From assembly GCF_002902985.1 (NCBI RefSeq), contig NZ_CP026167.1, forward strand, positions 2,108,001 through 2,172,000: 64,000 nt of DNA. The letters run 5' to 3'. The notes below the pieces were generated by a model, which was given only the letters and a program-made list of their open reading frames with translations, ran no database searches and was not told the DNA's origin. This stretch comes from Leclercia sp. LSNIH1 (GTDB lineage: Bacteria > Pseudomonadota > Gammaproteobacteria > Enterobacterales > Enterobacteriaceae). Below, piece by piece: positions 46,604 to 56,387 of the stretch (its first letter is position 1; every line of letters starts with the position of its first letter). A program made the translations under genes and the position numbers.

Positions 46604-47721
46604 CTTTCACACTCCTGAGAACGGTACTGATACCAGGCGCTGCACGCCCCTTCCGATGAGACCATCAGCGCGCCAAAGGCGCTTTGCGGCGTACATTTGC
46701 CGCCAAACAGCGGACACTGCGCCGGTTTACAGCGCCCGGTGAGTACCTCGCCGCAGCGCGCCTCGGGATCGTCGCAAATCTGTTGCGCCCGGGGGCGGAA
46801 GTGACGCTCGGCGTCAAACTGACGATAGGCTTCGGTGAGATGCACGCCGGAGTGCGAAATCACCCCCAGCCCGCGCCACTCACTGTCGCCTTCAATGCCG
46901 AACACCTCGGCGATGGCCGCCTGGGCCACGGCGTTGCCCGCTTCCGGAACGATACGGCGATACTGATTTTCGACCTGGCTTATGCCGGCAATCTTCTGCT
47001 CCACCAGCATCAGTACCCCCTGCAGCAGATCCACCGGTTCAAAACCGGCCACCGCCAGCGGGCGCTGATGTTCGGCGGCGATAAAGTCGTAGGCATGGGT
47101 GCCAATCACCATGCTGACGTGCCCCGGCGCCAGGAAGGCGTCGATGCCATTTTCCGGCTGCGCCAGCAGGCTTTTCAGCACCGGGATCAGCGTGATGTGC
47201 TGGCAGAAAAAGAAGAAGTTCTGCACGTTAAGCGCTTTTGCCTGGCGCAGGGTCAGGGCGGTGGCGGGCATGGTGGTTTCAAACCCCAGCCCGAAGAAGA
47301 CCACCTTGCGATCCGGGTTCTGCCGGGCCAGCTTGAGCGCGTCGGCGGGGGAGTAGATGATCCGCACATCCGCGCCGCGCATGCGGGCGTCGAGCAGCGA
47401 GCCATTTTGCCCCGGCACCCGCATCGCATCGCCGAAGGTGCAGAAGATCACCTCCGGATGGCTGGCGATTTCGATGCAGGTATCGATCCGCCCCATCGGC
47501 AGGACGCAGACCGGACAGCCGGGGCCGTGAATAAACTCGATGTTGTCGGGCAGGAGCTGATCCAGTCCGAACTTAAAGATGGCGTGGGTGTGACCGCCGC
47601 ACACCTCCATAATGCGCAGCGGACGGGCAGCGGTATAGGCCAGCAGCCCGGCCCGGGCCTTCAGGGCCTCGATCAGCTGCATCACCTTTTGCGGGTCGCG
47701 GTATTCATCAACAAAGCGCAT
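46600..47721 (-). CDS. hypD: Hydrogenase maturation factor HypD
   Basis: Iron-sulphur scaffold of 373 residues on which the Fe(CN)2CO unit is built with HypC. The conserved motifs GGHTHAIFKFGLD, HGPGCPVCVLPMGRID, FGLGFETTMPATAL and the cysteine-rich C-terminal region (CDDPEARCGEVLTGRCKPAQCPLFGGKC, across residues about 325-352) are present. One-base overlap with hypC (TGATG). Confidence 0.97.
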   Translation of the reverse strand: MRFVDEYRDPQKVMQLIEALKARAGLLAYTAARPLRIMEVCGGHTHAIFKFGLDQLLPDNIEFIHGPGCPVCVLPMGRIDTCIEIASHPEVIFCTFGDAMRVPGQNGSLLDARMRGADVRIIYSPADALKLARQNPDRKVVFFGLGFETTMPATALTLRQAKALNVQNFFFFCQHITLIPVLKSLLAQPENGIDAFLAPGHVSMVIGTHAYDFIAAEHQRPLAVAGFEPVDLLQGVLMLVEQKIAGISQVENQYRRIVPEAGNAVAQAAIAEVFGIEGDSEWRGLGVISHSGVHLTEAYRQFDAERHFRPRAQQICDDPEARCGEVLTGRCKPAQCPLFGGKCTPQSAFGALMVSSEGACSAWYQYRSQECES

Positions 47722-47999
47722 CAGCGGGGCTCCTCGCCAAACAGCAGCGGGCCAACGTCCGGCTCCACCTCAAACATGTTCTGCAGGGCGGCGAGGGTAT
47801 CCAGCGCCTCCTCTTCGTTAATCACGCTCATGGCAAAGCCGACATGCACCAGCACCCACTGCCCGAGACGGCTCTGGCCCTTTTCGTCGCAATCGCCAAC
47901 AAGGGTCAGATCCACATCGCGCAGTACGCCGCACACCTCCACGCTGGCCTGCATGCCGTCATGGATGGCGCTGATCTTTCCAGGAATGCCTATGCACAT
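47721..47999 (-). CDS. hypC: Hydrogenase maturation chaperone HypC
   Basis: Small chaperone of 92 residues that carries the iron unit to the large subunit HycE. The essential N-terminal MCIGIPGK motif fixes the start at 47999; the frame could be opened to 48107, but that lies within hypB. It overlaps the hypB stop by 10 bases. Confidence 0.96.
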   Translation of the reverse strand: MCIGIPGKISAIHDGMQASVEVCGVLRDVDLTLVGDCDEKGQSRLGQWVLVHVGFAMSVINEEEALDTLAALQNMFEVEPDVGPLLFGEEPR

Positions 48000-48862
48000 C
48001 GCTGCGCCTCCAGCCAGTCGAGCCAGGCGTCCATCCCGTCGCCGCGGGTGGCGGAGACCAGCAGAATCGCAATCTCCGGGTTCACTTCCCGGGCGGCGGC
48101 GAGGCATTTCTCCACGTCAAAATTCAGATAGGGCAGCAGGTCGACCTTGTTCAGCAGCATCAGCGAGGCGGCGGCGAACATGTGCGGGTACTTCAGCGGC
48201 TTATCCTCGCCTTCGGTAACGGAGAGCACCGCCACCTTATGGCGTTCGCCAAGATCGAAGCTCGCCGGGCAGACCAGGTTGCCGACGTTCTCAATAAACA
48301 TAATGCCGCCATCCTCCAGCGGCAGGCGCGTCATCGCATCCGCGATCATCTGCGCGTCGAGATGGCAGCCCTTGCCGGTGTTGACCTGGATGGCGGGGGT
48401 GCCGGTGGCGCGGATCCGCTCGGCGTCGTTCACCGTCTGCTGATCGCCCTCGATCACCGCGCAGGGTACGCGCTGCTGCAAACGTTTTAAGGTCTCGGTC
48501 AGCAGGGTGGTTTTACCGGAGCCGGGGCTGGAGACCAGGTTCAGCGCCAGCTGGTTGCGGGCGCTGAATAGCGCGCGGTTGCGCCGGGCGAGCGCATTAT
48601 TTTTGCCCAGCACGTCCATCTCGATCTCCACCATTTTGCGCTGGCTGAGGCCGGGCGCATGGGTGCCCGCCTCGCCGTGGCCGTAATCCAGCTGGCCTGC
48701 CAGGGGCTCTGTCGGGGTAAAAGCCTGAGCGTCCACGCGGGTGATGCGCAGCGCCGGACGGTGTGCCGGCGCAAAGGGGGCGCTGCGAAAAGCGGAGTGC
48801 GGATTATGCTCATCGCCTTCAATATAGAGGTTGCCCTGATCGCAACCGCAGGTGGTACACAT
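47990..48862 (-). CDS. hypB: Hydrogenase nickel-incorporation GTPase HypB
   Basis: GTPase of 290 residues that delivers nickel to the hydrogenase large subunit. It has the N-terminal metal motif CTTCGC, the P-loop SSPGSGKTT, the metal/dimer region CHLDAQM and NKVDLLPY. Unlike some relatives it lacks a histidine-rich stretch. It lies between hypA and hypC as in E. coli. Confidence 0.97.
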   Translation of the reverse strand: MCTTCGCDQGNLYIEGDEHNPHSAFRSAPFAPAHRPALRITRVDAQAFTPTEPLAGQLDYGHGEAGTHAPGLSQRKMVEIEMDVLGKNNALARRNRALFSARNQLALNLVSSPGSGKTTLLTETLKRLQQRVPCAVIEGDQQTVNDAERIRATGTPAIQVNTGKGCHLDAQMIADAMTRLPLEDGGIMFIENVGNLVCPASFDLGERHKVAVLSVTEGEDKPLKYPHMFAAASLMLLNKVDLLPYLNFDVEKCLAAAREVNPEIAILLVSATRGDGMDAWLDWLEAQRCA

Positions 48863-48865
48863 GGT

Positions 48866-49216
48866 TTACTCCTGTTCAATTTCCAGACGCGTGATATGCA
48901 GCCCGTCGTCAGCGACGATATTCAGGTTCGCCCCGCCGCACTGCGGGCAGCGTCGTACGCGGTGGGTCACCAGCTCGACGTAGGCTTTGCAATCCTGACA
49001 CCAGCATTCCGCCTGCTGTTCTTCGAGATGCAGGGCGCAGCCTTCGGCGACCGTCTCGCGGCACACCAGCTCAAAGCAAAACTGCAGGGCGCTGCTCTCC
49101 ACGCAGGAGAAGGCGCCGACGCGCAACCAGACGCCCGTCACGCGTTTCGCCTGATGCTGGTGAGCCTGTTTTTCGATCAATTCCAGCGCCTGCTGGCAGA
49201 GGGTGATTTCGTGCAT
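48866..49216 (-). CDS. hypA: Hydrogenase nickel-insertion protein HypA
   Basis: Nickel metallochaperone of 116 residues. The nickel-binding MHEITLC start fixes the ATG at 49216, and the zinc site CWCQDC ... CPQCGG is intact. First gene of hypABCDE-fhlA, driven by the sigma-54 promoter at 49250-49264. Confidence 0.97.
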   Translation of the reverse strand: MHEITLCQQALELIEKQAHQHQAKRVTGVWLRVGAFSCVESSALQFCFELVCRETVAEGCALHLEEQQAECWCQDCKAYVELVTHRVRRCPQCGGANLNIVADDGLHITRLEIEQE

Positions 49217-49249
49217 TGTGCTGTTCCCGGTAAAGTCTGGCCGGATTAA

Positions 49250-49264
49250 GCAATATTGATGCCA
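49250..49264 (-). promoter_or_regulatory. Sigma-54 promoter of hypABCDE
   Basis: On the minus strand TGGCAT, five bases, TTGC, followed by TTA: the -24/-12 elements with correct spacing, 34 bases upstream of the hypA ATG. Confidence 0.8.
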
Positions 49265-49314
49265 TCTTTTAGCAGCAGGGTGGCGAGAGCGGACACGCTG
49301 CCCGGTCAAAGATG

Positions 49315-49336
49315 ACGAAATGACATGTCATTTTGT
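49315..49336. promoter_or_regulatory. FhlA upstream activator palindrome between hypA and hycA
   Basis: A 22-bp palindrome with one mismatch (ACGAAATGACA/TGTCATTTTGT) midway between the divergent sigma-54 promoters. The ATGACATGTCAT core fits the FhlA sites known in this intergenic region of E. coli. Confidence 0.7.
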
Positions 49337-49390
49337 GTGATCTTTTCGGCTTTAAAAATAATTTACCTTAAAATTCAAAAAATTAAAAAA

Positions 49391-49405
49391 TGGCACGAAA
49401 CGTGC
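49391..49405 (+). promoter_or_regulatory. Sigma-54 promoter of the hyc operon
   Basis: TGGCAC, five bases, GTGC, followed by TTA: -24/-12 elements 45-59 bases before the hycA start. Confidence 0.8.
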
Positions 49406-49449
49406 TTAAGGGAGCGAACTCTTTACACATTACGCATCAGGTACGTCAC

Positions 49450-49908
49450 ATGACACTTTCCGAATTAAGTGAGAAGGCCACCATCATTGCCGGACAGCAG
49501 CGGGTGCTGCGATCCCACTGGAACCACTACGGCAATTCGTTGATTCAGGCCATCACCCTCTCTAAAGCCAGCCTGCACCTTACCGTGGGCTGCAACACCG
49601 ACAGCGGGCTCGGCTTCTGGCTGTTCGACCACTTCCTTATCCGCGTCACGCCGGAGCAGGCGTTCAACGGCCATATCTTCAGTTACACCGTTGAAGAGCG
49701 CGATAACCCCGAAAGCGTGCTGATTGGCCACGCCCGTCTCGGGGACGATGGCATGCTGGATGGCGAGATCAACGTCGACCAGCGTGAGGCGGTGCTGAAC
49801 CATTTCCTGAACAAAATCAGCGGGGTTTACGCCGCGATCTGGCAGGCAACGCAACGCGGCGAATCCCTGACCCTCGCCGTCCTCGCGCAGCACCACGCTG
49901 CGGTCTGA
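49450..49908 (+). CDS. hycA: Formate hydrogenlyase regulatory protein HycA
   Basis: Repressor of the formate regulon that counteracts FhlA, 152 residues. It resembles E. coli HycA (LSELSEKA near the start, QAITLSKASLHL, HFLNKISGVYA). The ATG at 49450 gives the family start MTLSELSEKA; reading from 49390 would overlap the sigma-54 promoter. First gene of the hyc operon. Confidence 0.92.
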   Translation: MTLSELSEKATIIAGQQRVLRSHWNHYGNSLIQAITLSKASLHLTVGCNTDSGLGFWLFDHFLIRVTPEQAFNGHIFSYTVEERDNPESVLIGHARLGDDGMLDGEINVDQREAVLNHFLNKISGVYAAIWQATQRGESLTLAVLAQHHAAV

Positions 49909-49924
49909 GCCGGGTGTCGACAGG

Positions 49925-49938
49925 TGTCGAAAATGACA
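49925..49938. promoter_or_regulatory. FhlA site in the hycA-hycB gap
   Basis: TGTCG-AAAA-TGACA, matching the FhlA-site pattern; E. coli also has an FhlA site in the hycA-hycB interval. Confidence 0.65.
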
Positions 49939-49985
49939 CTTCCGCCCGTTTTTCGTCAAAAATGACTATCACCAGAGGAAACCAG

Positions 49986-50591
49986 GTGAATCGTTTTGTA
50001 ATTGCTGATCCCTCGCTCTGTATCGGCTGCCACACCTGTGAGGCGGCCTGTTCAGAAAACCATCGCCAGCATGGCCTGCAAAGCCAGCCGCGGCTGAAAG
50101 TGATGCGTAACAGTAAAGACTCCGCGCCGCAGCTCTGTCATCACTGCGAAGACGCCCCCTGCGCCCAGGTCTGCCCGGTCAACGCCATCACCCGCGTTGA
50201 CGGCGCTATCCAGCTCAATGAAAGCCTGTGCGTCAGCTGCAAGCTGTGCGGCATCGCCTGTCCGTTCGGCGCCATCGAGTTTGCCGGCAGCCGCCCGCTG
50301 GCGATCCCCGCCAACAGCAACACCAGCAAAGCGCCGATGGCGCCCCCGGCTCCGGCCCGCGTCAGCCCGTTCCTCGACTGGGTGCCGGGCGTGCGCGCCA
50401 TCGCGGTGAAGTGCGACCTGTGCCACTTCGACCCGGACGGCCCGGCGTGCGTACGCACCTGTCCGACCAAATCCCTGCGTCTGGTGAATAACCAGGATAT
50501 CGCCCGCGCCAGCAAGCGCAAACGCGAGCTCACTATCAATACGGATCTGGGCGATCTGTCGTTGTTCCAGTCGCAACAAGGAGAGCGCTGA
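49986..50591 (+). CDS. hycB: Formate hydrogenlyase iron-sulphur subunit HycB
   Basis: Electron-transfer protein of 201 residues linking formate dehydrogenase H to the hydrogenase. It binds four [4Fe-4S] clusters through CIGCHTCEAAC, CHHCEDAPCAQVCPV, CVSCKLCGIACPFG and CDLCHFDPDGPACVRTCP. The start is GTG at 49986 with AGAGGA upstream, giving the family N-terminus (M)NRFVIADPSLCIGC. It overlaps hycC by one base. Confidence 0.96.
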   Translation: MNRFVIADPSLCIGCHTCEAACSENHRQHGLQSQPRLKVMRNSKDSAPQLCHHCEDAPCAQVCPVNAITRVDGAIQLNESLCVSCKLCGIACPFGAIEFAGSRPLAIPANSNTSKAPMAPPAPARVSPFLDWVPGVRAIAVKCDLCHFDPDGPACVRTCPTKSLRLVNNQDIARASKRKRELTINTDLGDLSLFQSQQGER

Positions 50592-52420
50592 TGAATGCCT
50601 TTTCGTTAATTAACCAGGCGCTGGGCTGGTACCTCGTCAGCGCCGTGCTGGCGCTGGTGTTCAGCGCCAACCGCACGCTCAGCGGCGCCATCACCGGCTT
50701 TGGCGGGGCGATTGCCAGCGCCCTGGCGGTAACCGCGGGGGGAATTGCGCTGCTGGCCGCGCCGCACATCTCCCAGCCGGGGGAGATCGCCTGGCTTCAC
50801 GTCAACATCCAGATGACCGGTATCCGGGCGGTGTGGCTTATCGCCATCGGTCTGCCGGCGCTGCTCATCAGCCTCTTTACCGTCGCCTGGCATCGCCACC
50901 CGCAGGCTAAAAGTAACGGCCTGCTGACCAACCTGCTGATGGCCGCCGCCGTCGCCGCGATCATGGTTGATAACCTCGGCTGGCTGGTGGTGATGGCGGA
51001 GATCATGGCCCTGTGCGGCGCGTTTCTTACCGGCTGCGCTCAGTCCGGCAAGCTCTGGTTTGTGCTGGGGCGTCTGGGGACGCTGCTGCTGGCCTTCGCC
51101 TGCTGGCAGGCGTGGCGCTACTACGGCACCCTGGACTTTGCGGTAATGGGGGCGATGGCCTCTGACCAGGCGCCGGGAGCCAGCATCTGGCTGCCGGGTC
51201 TGGCGGGCTTTGGCCTGCTGGCGGGGGTGATCCCGCTGCACGGCTGGGCACCCCAGGCGCATGCAAACGCCAGCGCGCCTGCCGCGGCGCTCTTCTCCAC
51301 GGTGGTGATGAAGGTGGGCCTCTACGGCATGCTGACCGTCGCGCTTTGCGGGGCGCTGCCGCCGCTGTGGCTCGGGGTGCTGCTGCTGGTGATGGGCATG
51401 ATCACCGCCTTTGTCGGCGGACTCTATGCCCTGATGGAGCACAACATCCAGCGCCTGCTGGCGTACCACACCCTGGAGAACATCGGCATTATCCTGCTCG
51501 GCCTGGGGGCAGGGGTGAGCGGCATCGCGCTGCAAAGCCCGCTGCTGGTGGCGCTGGGCTTTACCGGCGGGCTCTATCACCTGGTGAACCACGGCCTGTT
51601 TAAAACCACGCTCTTCCTCGGCGCGGGTGCGGTGTGGTATCGCACCGGCCATCGCGATATCGAGAAGCTGGGCGGCATCGGCAAAAAAATGCCGCTCATC
51701 TCCCTTGCGATGCTGGTGGGGCTGATGGCGATGGCGGTGCTGCCGCCGCTGAACGGGTTTGCCGGGGAGTGGGTGATCTACCAGTCCTTCTTTAACCTCG
51801 GCACCCACGATGCCTTTGTTGCCCGCCTGCTGGGGCCACTGCTGGCGACCGGCCTGGCGATCACCGGCGCGCTGGCGGTGATGTGTATGGCGAAAGTCTA
51901 CGGCGTCACCTTCCTCGGCGCACCGCGTACCCCGGAGGCGGAAAACGCCTGCTGCGCCCCGTGGCTGATGACCGCCAGCACGGTGCTGGCGGCGCTCTGC
52001 TGCGTGGCGGGCGGCGTGGCCGCGCCGTGGCTTCTGCCGGTGATTGGCCGCCTGTTCCCGGTGAACGGCGGGGCGGTGAACACTGTCTCCCAGCCGATGA
52101 TCACTCTCCTGCTGCTGGCGGGGCTGCTGCTGCCCTTTATCGTTCTGGTGCTCTTCAAAGGCAACCGCCTGGCGAACCGCGCCCGCGGCTTTGCCTGGGT
52201 GTGCGGCTACGACCACGAGCAGTCGATGGTCATCACCGCCCACGGCTTTGCCATGCCGGTTAAGGAGTCCTTCGCGCCGGTGCTGAAGCTGCGCAAATGG
52301 CTCAACCCGGTGCGCTTTATCCCCGGCTGGCAGTGCGACTGCACCGCCGTGTTGTTCCACCGTATCGCCCTGATTGAGCTGGCGGTGCTGGTGGTTGTCG
52401 TTATCTCCCGAGGAGCCTGA
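50591..52420 (+). CDS. hycC: Formate hydrogenlyase membrane subunit HycC
   Basis: Inner-membrane, antiporter-like (NuoL/NuoM-related) subunit of 609 residues with about 16 membrane segments. The proton-pumping-type helix region HGWAPQAHANASAPAAALFSTVVMK (residues about 217-241) carries the conserved lysine and prolines, and LYHLVNHGLFKTTLFLGAG the second conserved lysine. It anchors the soluble arm with HycD. Confidence 0.96.
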   Translation: MNAFSLINQALGWYLVSAVLALVFSANRTLSGAITGFGGAIASALAVTAGGIALLAAPHISQPGEIAWLHVNIQMTGIRAVWLIAIGLPALLISLFTVAWHRHPQAKSNGLLTNLLMAAAVAAIMVDNLGWLVVMAEIMALCGAFLTGCAQSGKLWFVLGRLGTLLLAFACWQAWRYYGTLDFAVMGAMASDQAPGASIWLPGLAGFGLLAGVIPLHGWAPQAHANASAPAAALFSTVVMKVGLYGMLTVALCGALPPLWLGVLLLVMGMITAFVGGLYALMEHNIQRLLAYHTLENIGIILLGLGAGVSGIALQSPLLVALGFTGGLYHLVNHGLFKTTLFLGAGAVWYRTGHRDIEKLGGIGKKMPLISLAMLVGLMAMAVLPPLNGFAGEWVIYQSFFNLGTHDAFVARLLGPLLATGLAITGALAVMCMAKVYGVTFLGAPRTPEAENACCAPWLMTASTVLAALCCVAGGVAAPWLLPVIGRLFPVNGGAVNTVSQPMITLLLLAGLLLPFIVLVLFKGNRLANRARGFAWVCGYDHEQSMVITAHGFAMPVKESFAPVLKLRKWLNPVRFIPGWQCDCTAVLFHRIALIELAVLVVVVISRGA

Positions 52421-52422
52421 AC

Positions 52423-53346
52423 ATGACTTTGATCTACGCACTGATTCAGGCGCTGGTGCTCTTTGCCGCAGCGCCGCTGCTGGCGGGCATCACCCGCGTG
52501 GCCCGCGCCCGCCTGCATACCCGTCGCGGGCCGGATATCTTCCAGGAGTACCGCGATCTCATCAAGCTGCTGGGCCGCCAGAGCGTGGCCCCGGCCGCCT
52601 CCGGCTGGGTCTTCCGCCTGATGCCGTGGGTGATGGTGGGGGTAATGTTCGCCATCGCCAGCGCGCTGCCGGTGATCACGCTCGCCTCGCCGCTGCCCGC
52701 GCTGGGGGATCTCATCACCCTGATCTACCTCTTCGCCATCGCGCGCTTCTTCTTTGCCATTGCCGGGCTCGATACCGGCAGCCCGTTCACCGGGATTGGC
52801 GCCAGCCGCGAAGCGATGCTCGGCGTGCTGGTGGAGCCGATCCTGCTGCTCGGTCTGTGGGTTGCCGCTCAGGTGGCAGGCACCACCCACATCAGCGCGG
52901 TGACCGCCACCATCTACCACTGGCCGGCGGCGCACACCGTAACGCTATTCCTTGCTCTGTGCGCCTGCGCCTTCGCCACCTTTATCGAGATGGGCAAGCT
53001 GCCGTTTGACCTTGCCGAAGCGGAGCAGGAGCTGCAGGAAGGGCCATTGTCGGAGTACAGCGGCGCGGGCTTTGCCCTGCTCAAGTGGGGCATCAGCCTG
53101 AAACAGCTGGTGGTGCTGCAGATGTTCGTCGGGGTGTTTATCCCCTGGGGCCAGATGAGCCACTTCTCCGCAGGCGGCCTGGCGTTGGCCGTCGTCATTG
53201 CCGTGGTCAAGCTGGTCGTGGGCGTACTGGTGATCGCCCTGTTCGAGAACAGCATGGCGCGCCTGCGCTTTAACGCCACCTCACGAATTACCTGGACCGG
53301 TTTTGGTCTGGCATTTTTAGCTTTCGTCTCCTTGCTGGCGGCGTGA
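52423..53346 (+). CDS. hycD: Formate hydrogenlyase membrane subunit HycD
   Basis: Inner-membrane subunit of 307 residues, the homologue of complex I NuoH. Eight membrane segments and the conserved loop motifs GPDIFQEYRDLIKLLGRQ and FDLAEAEQELQEGPLSEYSG are present. It joins the hydrogenase module to the membrane. Confidence 0.97.
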   Translation: MTLIYALIQALVLFAAAPLLAGITRVARARLHTRRGPDIFQEYRDLIKLLGRQSVAPAASGWVFRLMPWVMVGVMFAIASALPVITLASPLPALGDLITLIYLFAIARFFFAIAGLDTGSPFTGIGASREAMLGVLVEPILLLGLWVAAQVAGTTHISAVTATIYHWPAAHTVTLFLALCACAFATFIEMGKLPFDLAEAEQELQEGPLSEYSGAGFALLKWGISLKQLVVLQMFVGVFIPWGQMSHFSAGGLALAVVIAVVKLVVGVLVIALFENSMARLRFNATSRITWTGFGLAFLAFVSLLAA

Positions 53347-53361
53347 CTGTAGAGAATACCC

Positions 53362-55071
53362 ATGTCTGAAGAAAAAATTGGTCAACACTATCTCGCCGCA
53401 CTGCACCAGGCCTTTCCTGGCGTGGTGCTGGATGAAGCCTGGCAGACCAAAGATCAAATCACCGTCACGGTGAAAATTAACTACCTGCCGGAAGTGGTCG
53501 AGTTCCTCTATTACAAACAGGGCGGCTGGCTGTCGGTGCTCTTTGGCAACGATGAGCGCCAGCTCTGCGGCAGCTATGCCGTCTACTACGTGCTGTCGAT
53601 GGAGCAGGGCACCCGCTGCTGGCTCACCGTGCGCGTGGAGGTGGATGCCGATAAGCCGGAATTTCCGTCCGTCACCCCGCGCGTACCTGCCGCCGTCTGG
53701 GGTGAGCGCGAAGTGCGCGACATGTATGGCCTGATCCCGGTCGGGCTGCCGGACGAGCGCCGTCTGGTGCTGCCGGACGACTGGCCGGACGAACTCTATC
53801 CGCTGCGTAAAGACAGCATGGATTACCGCCAGCGTCCGGCGCCGACCACCGACAAAGAGACCTACGCGTTCATCAACGAACTCGGCGACAAAAAAAATAA
53901 CGTGGTGCCGATTGGCCCGCTGCACGTCACCTCCGACGAGCCGGGCCACTTCCGCCTGTTCGTTGACGGCGAGAACATCATCGACGCCGACTACCGCCTG
54001 TTCTACGTCCATCGCGGCATGGAGAAGCTGGCCGAAACCCGGATGGGCTACAACGAAGTGACCTTCCTGTCGGATCGCGTCTGCGGTATCTGCGGTTTTG
54101 CCCACAGCACCGCCTACACCACCTCGGTGGAGAACGCGATGGGGATCGTGGTGCCGGAACGCGCCCAGATGATCCGCGCCATTCTGCTGGAGGTGGAGCG
54201 TCTGCACTCGCACCTGCTCAACCTCGGCCTGGCCTGCCACTTCGTCGGTTTTGACTCCGGCTTTATGCAGTTCTTCCGCGTGCGCGAGACCTCCATGAAG
54301 ATGGCGGAGATCCTCACCGGGGCGCGTAAAACCTACGGCCTGAACCTGATCGGCGGCATCCGTCGCGATCTGCTGAAAGAGGACATGATCGCCACCCGCC
54401 AGCTGGCCCAGCAGATGCGTCGTGAGGTGCAGGATCTGGTGGATATTCTGCTCAGCACGCCGAACATCGAACAGCGCACCGTGGGCATTGGCCGCCTCGA
54501 CCCGCAGATCGCCCGCGACTTCAGCAACGTCGGCCCGATGGTGCGCGCCAGCGGCCACGCCCGCGACACCCGCGCCGATCACCCGTTTGTCGGTTACGGT
54601 CTGCTGCCGATGGAAGTCCACAGCGAGCAGGGCTGCGACGTCATCTCCCGCCTGAAGGTGCGCATCAACGAGGTCTTCACTGCCCTGAATATGATCGATT
54701 ACGGCCTGGATAACCTGCCGGGCGGCGCGCTGATGGTGGAAGGCTTCACCTACATCCCGAACCGCTTTGCGCTGGGCTTCAGCGAAGCGCCGCGCGGGGA
54801 TGATATCCACTGGAGCATGACCGGCGACAACCAGAAGCTGTGGCGCTGGCGCTGCCGGGCGGCCACCTACGCCAACTGGCCGACCCTGCGCTATATGCTG
54901 CGCGGCAACACCGTCTCCGACGCGCCGCTGATTATCGGCAGCCTCGACCCGTGCTACTCCTGCACCGACCGCATGACGGTGGTGGATGTGCGCAAGAAGA
55001 AGAGCCAGGTGGTGCCGTACAAAGAGCTGGAGCGCTACAGCATTGAACGCAAAAATTCGCCGCTGAAATAA
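53362..55071 (+). CDS. hycE: Hydrogenase 3 large subunit HycE (precursor)
   Basis: Catalytic NiFe subunit of 569 residues. An N-terminal NuoC-like domain (about 170 residues) is fused to the NuoD-like large-subunit domain. The nickel ligands lie in RVCGICGFAHS and DPCYSCTDR. The C-terminal extension after CTDR (MTVVDVRKKKS..., about 32 residues) is the peptide removed by HycI after nickel insertion, as in E. coli. Confidence 0.97.
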   Translation: MSEEKIGQHYLAALHQAFPGVVLDEAWQTKDQITVTVKINYLPEVVEFLYYKQGGWLSVLFGNDERQLCGSYAVYYVLSMEQGTRCWLTVRVEVDADKPEFPSVTPRVPAAVWGEREVRDMYGLIPVGLPDERRLVLPDDWPDELYPLRKDSMDYRQRPAPTTDKETYAFINELGDKKNNVVPIGPLHVTSDEPGHFRLFVDGENIIDADYRLFYVHRGMEKLAETRMGYNEVTFLSDRVCGICGFAHSTAYTTSVENAMGIVVPERAQMIRAILLEVERLHSHLLNLGLACHFVGFDSGFMQFFRVRETSMKMAEILTGARKTYGLNLIGGIRRDLLKEDMIATRQLAQQMRREVQDLVDILLSTPNIEQRTVGIGRLDPQIARDFSNVGPMVRASGHARDTRADHPFVGYGLLPMEVHSEQGCDVISRLKVRINEVFTALNMIDYGLDNLPGGALMVEGFTYIPNRFALGFSEAPRGDDIHWSMTGDNQKLWRWRCRAATYANWPTLRYMLRGNTVSDAPLIIGSLDPCYSCTDRMTVVDVRKKKSQVVPYKELERYSIERKNSPLK

Positions 55072-55080
55072 GGACTTGCC

Positions 55081-55626
55081 ATGTTTACCTTTATCAAAAA
55101 AGTGATCAAAACCGGCACGGTGACGGAGTCCTATCCCCTCCAGCCGATTGCGGTCGACAAAAATATGCGTGGCAAGCCGGAGCACGATCCTCAGCAGTGT
55201 ATCGGCTGCGCGGCCTGCGTGAACGCCTGCCCGTCGAATGCCCTGACGGTGGAGACGGATCTGCAGTTCGGCCAGCTGGCCTGGCAGTTCAACCTGGGGC
55301 GCTGCATCTTCTGCGGCCGTTGCGAGGAGGTCTGCCCGACCACCGCCATTAAGCTCTCCCAGGAGTATGAGCTGGCGGTGTGGAGCAAAGCGGATTTCCT
55401 GCAGCAGTCGCGCTTTGACATCTGCCACTGCCGGGTCTGCAAGCGCCCCTATGCGGTGCAGAAAGAGATTGATTACGCGATCGCCCTGCTGCGCCATAAC
55501 GGCGACCAGCGCGCCGAATCGCATCGCGAGAGTTTTGAAACCTGCCCGGACTGCAAGCGCCTGCAGGGGCTGACCCCGGCGGACAAGATCCAGCTGACCC
55601 GGGAAATGGAGGAAGCGACACGATGA
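55081..55626 (+). CDS. hycF: Formate hydrogenlyase ferredoxin-like subunit HycF
   Basis: Iron-sulphur protein of 181 residues, homologous to complex I NuoI, with two [4Fe-4S] motifs [15 protein letters not shown] and [15 protein letters not shown]. The C-terminal part has extra cysteine pairs ([19 protein letters not shown]). It overlaps hycG by 4 bases. Confidence 0.96.
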   Translation: MFTFIKKVIKTGTVTESYPLQPIAVDKNMRGKPEHDPQQCIGCAACVNACPSNALTVETDLQFGQLAWQFNLGRCIFCGRCEEVCPTTAIKLSQEYELAVWSKADFLQQSRFDICHCRVCKRPYAVQKEIDYAIALLRHNGDQRAESHRESFETCPDCKRLQGLTPADKIQLTREMEEATR

Positions 55627-56387
55627 GCGAACTGTTAGGGCCACGTAACGAGCAGGGGATCCCGGTCCCGGTCACGGTGGACGAGTCCATCGCCAGCATG
55701 AAGGCCTCGCTGCTGAAAAAAATCAAACGCTCCGCCTACGTCTACCGCGTGGACTGCGGCGGCTGCAACGGCTGCGAGATTGAGATCTTCGCCACCCTGT
55801 CGCCCATCTTCGACACCGAGCGCTTCGGCATCAAGGTGGTGCCATCCCCGCGTCACGCCGACATTCTGCTGTTCACCGGGGCGGTGACCCGCGCCATGCG
55901 CTCCCCGGCGCTGCGGGCGTGGGAGTCGGCCCCCGATCCGAAGATCTGCATCTCCTACGGCGCCTGCGGCAACTCCGGCGGCATCTTCCACGACCTGTAC
56001 TGCGTCTGGGGCGGCACCGACAAAATCGTGCCGGTGGATGTCTACATTCCCGGCTGCCCGCCGTCGCCTGCTGCCACGCTCTACGGCTTTGCCATGGCGC
56101 TGGGGCTGCTGGAGCAAAAAATCCACGCCCGCGAGCCAGGCAGCCAGGACAACCAGCCCGCCGAACTGCTGCATCCGGAGATGGTCCAGCCCCTGCGGGT
56201 ACGCATCGACCGCGCCGCCCGCCGCCTGGCGGGCTACCGCTATGGCCGCCAGATCGCCGACGACTTTATGCGTCATCTGATTGAGGGCGACGAGAGCGTG
56301 GCCCGCTGGCTGGCAAACGAGAACGATCCGCGCCTGAACGAGATCGTGGGCAACCTCCTCGAGGTGGTCGGGCAGGAGCGTGTGTGA
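55623..56387 (+). CDS. hycG: Hydrogenase 3 small subunit HycG
   Basis: NuoB-like subunit of 254 residues. The cluster ligands are seen in [26 protein letters not shown] and [13 protein letters not shown]. Partner of HycE. ATGA overlap with hycF; its stop overlaps the hycH start. Confidence 0.97.
   Translation: MSELLGPRNEQGIPVPVTVDESIASMKASLLKKIKRSAYVYRVDCGGCNGCEIEIFATLSPIFDTERFGIKVVPSPRHADILLFTGAVTRAMRSPALRAWESAPDPKICISYGACGNSGGIFHDLYCVWGGTDKIVPVDVYIPGCPPSPAATLYGFAMALGLLEQKIHAREPGSQDNQPAELLHPEMVQPLRVRIDRAARRLAGYRYGRQIADDFMRHLIEGDESVARWLANENDPRLNEIVGNLLEVVGQERV

Noticed and set aside
50606..52441. Minus-strand open frame of 611 codons opposite hycC
   Set aside because: Composition is rich in Q, H and R with no domain pattern, while hycC on the plus strand is unmistakable.
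53317..55644. Minus-strand open frame of 775 codons opposite hycE-hycF
   Set aside because: Spans several genuine genes on the other strand and has no protein-like motifs.
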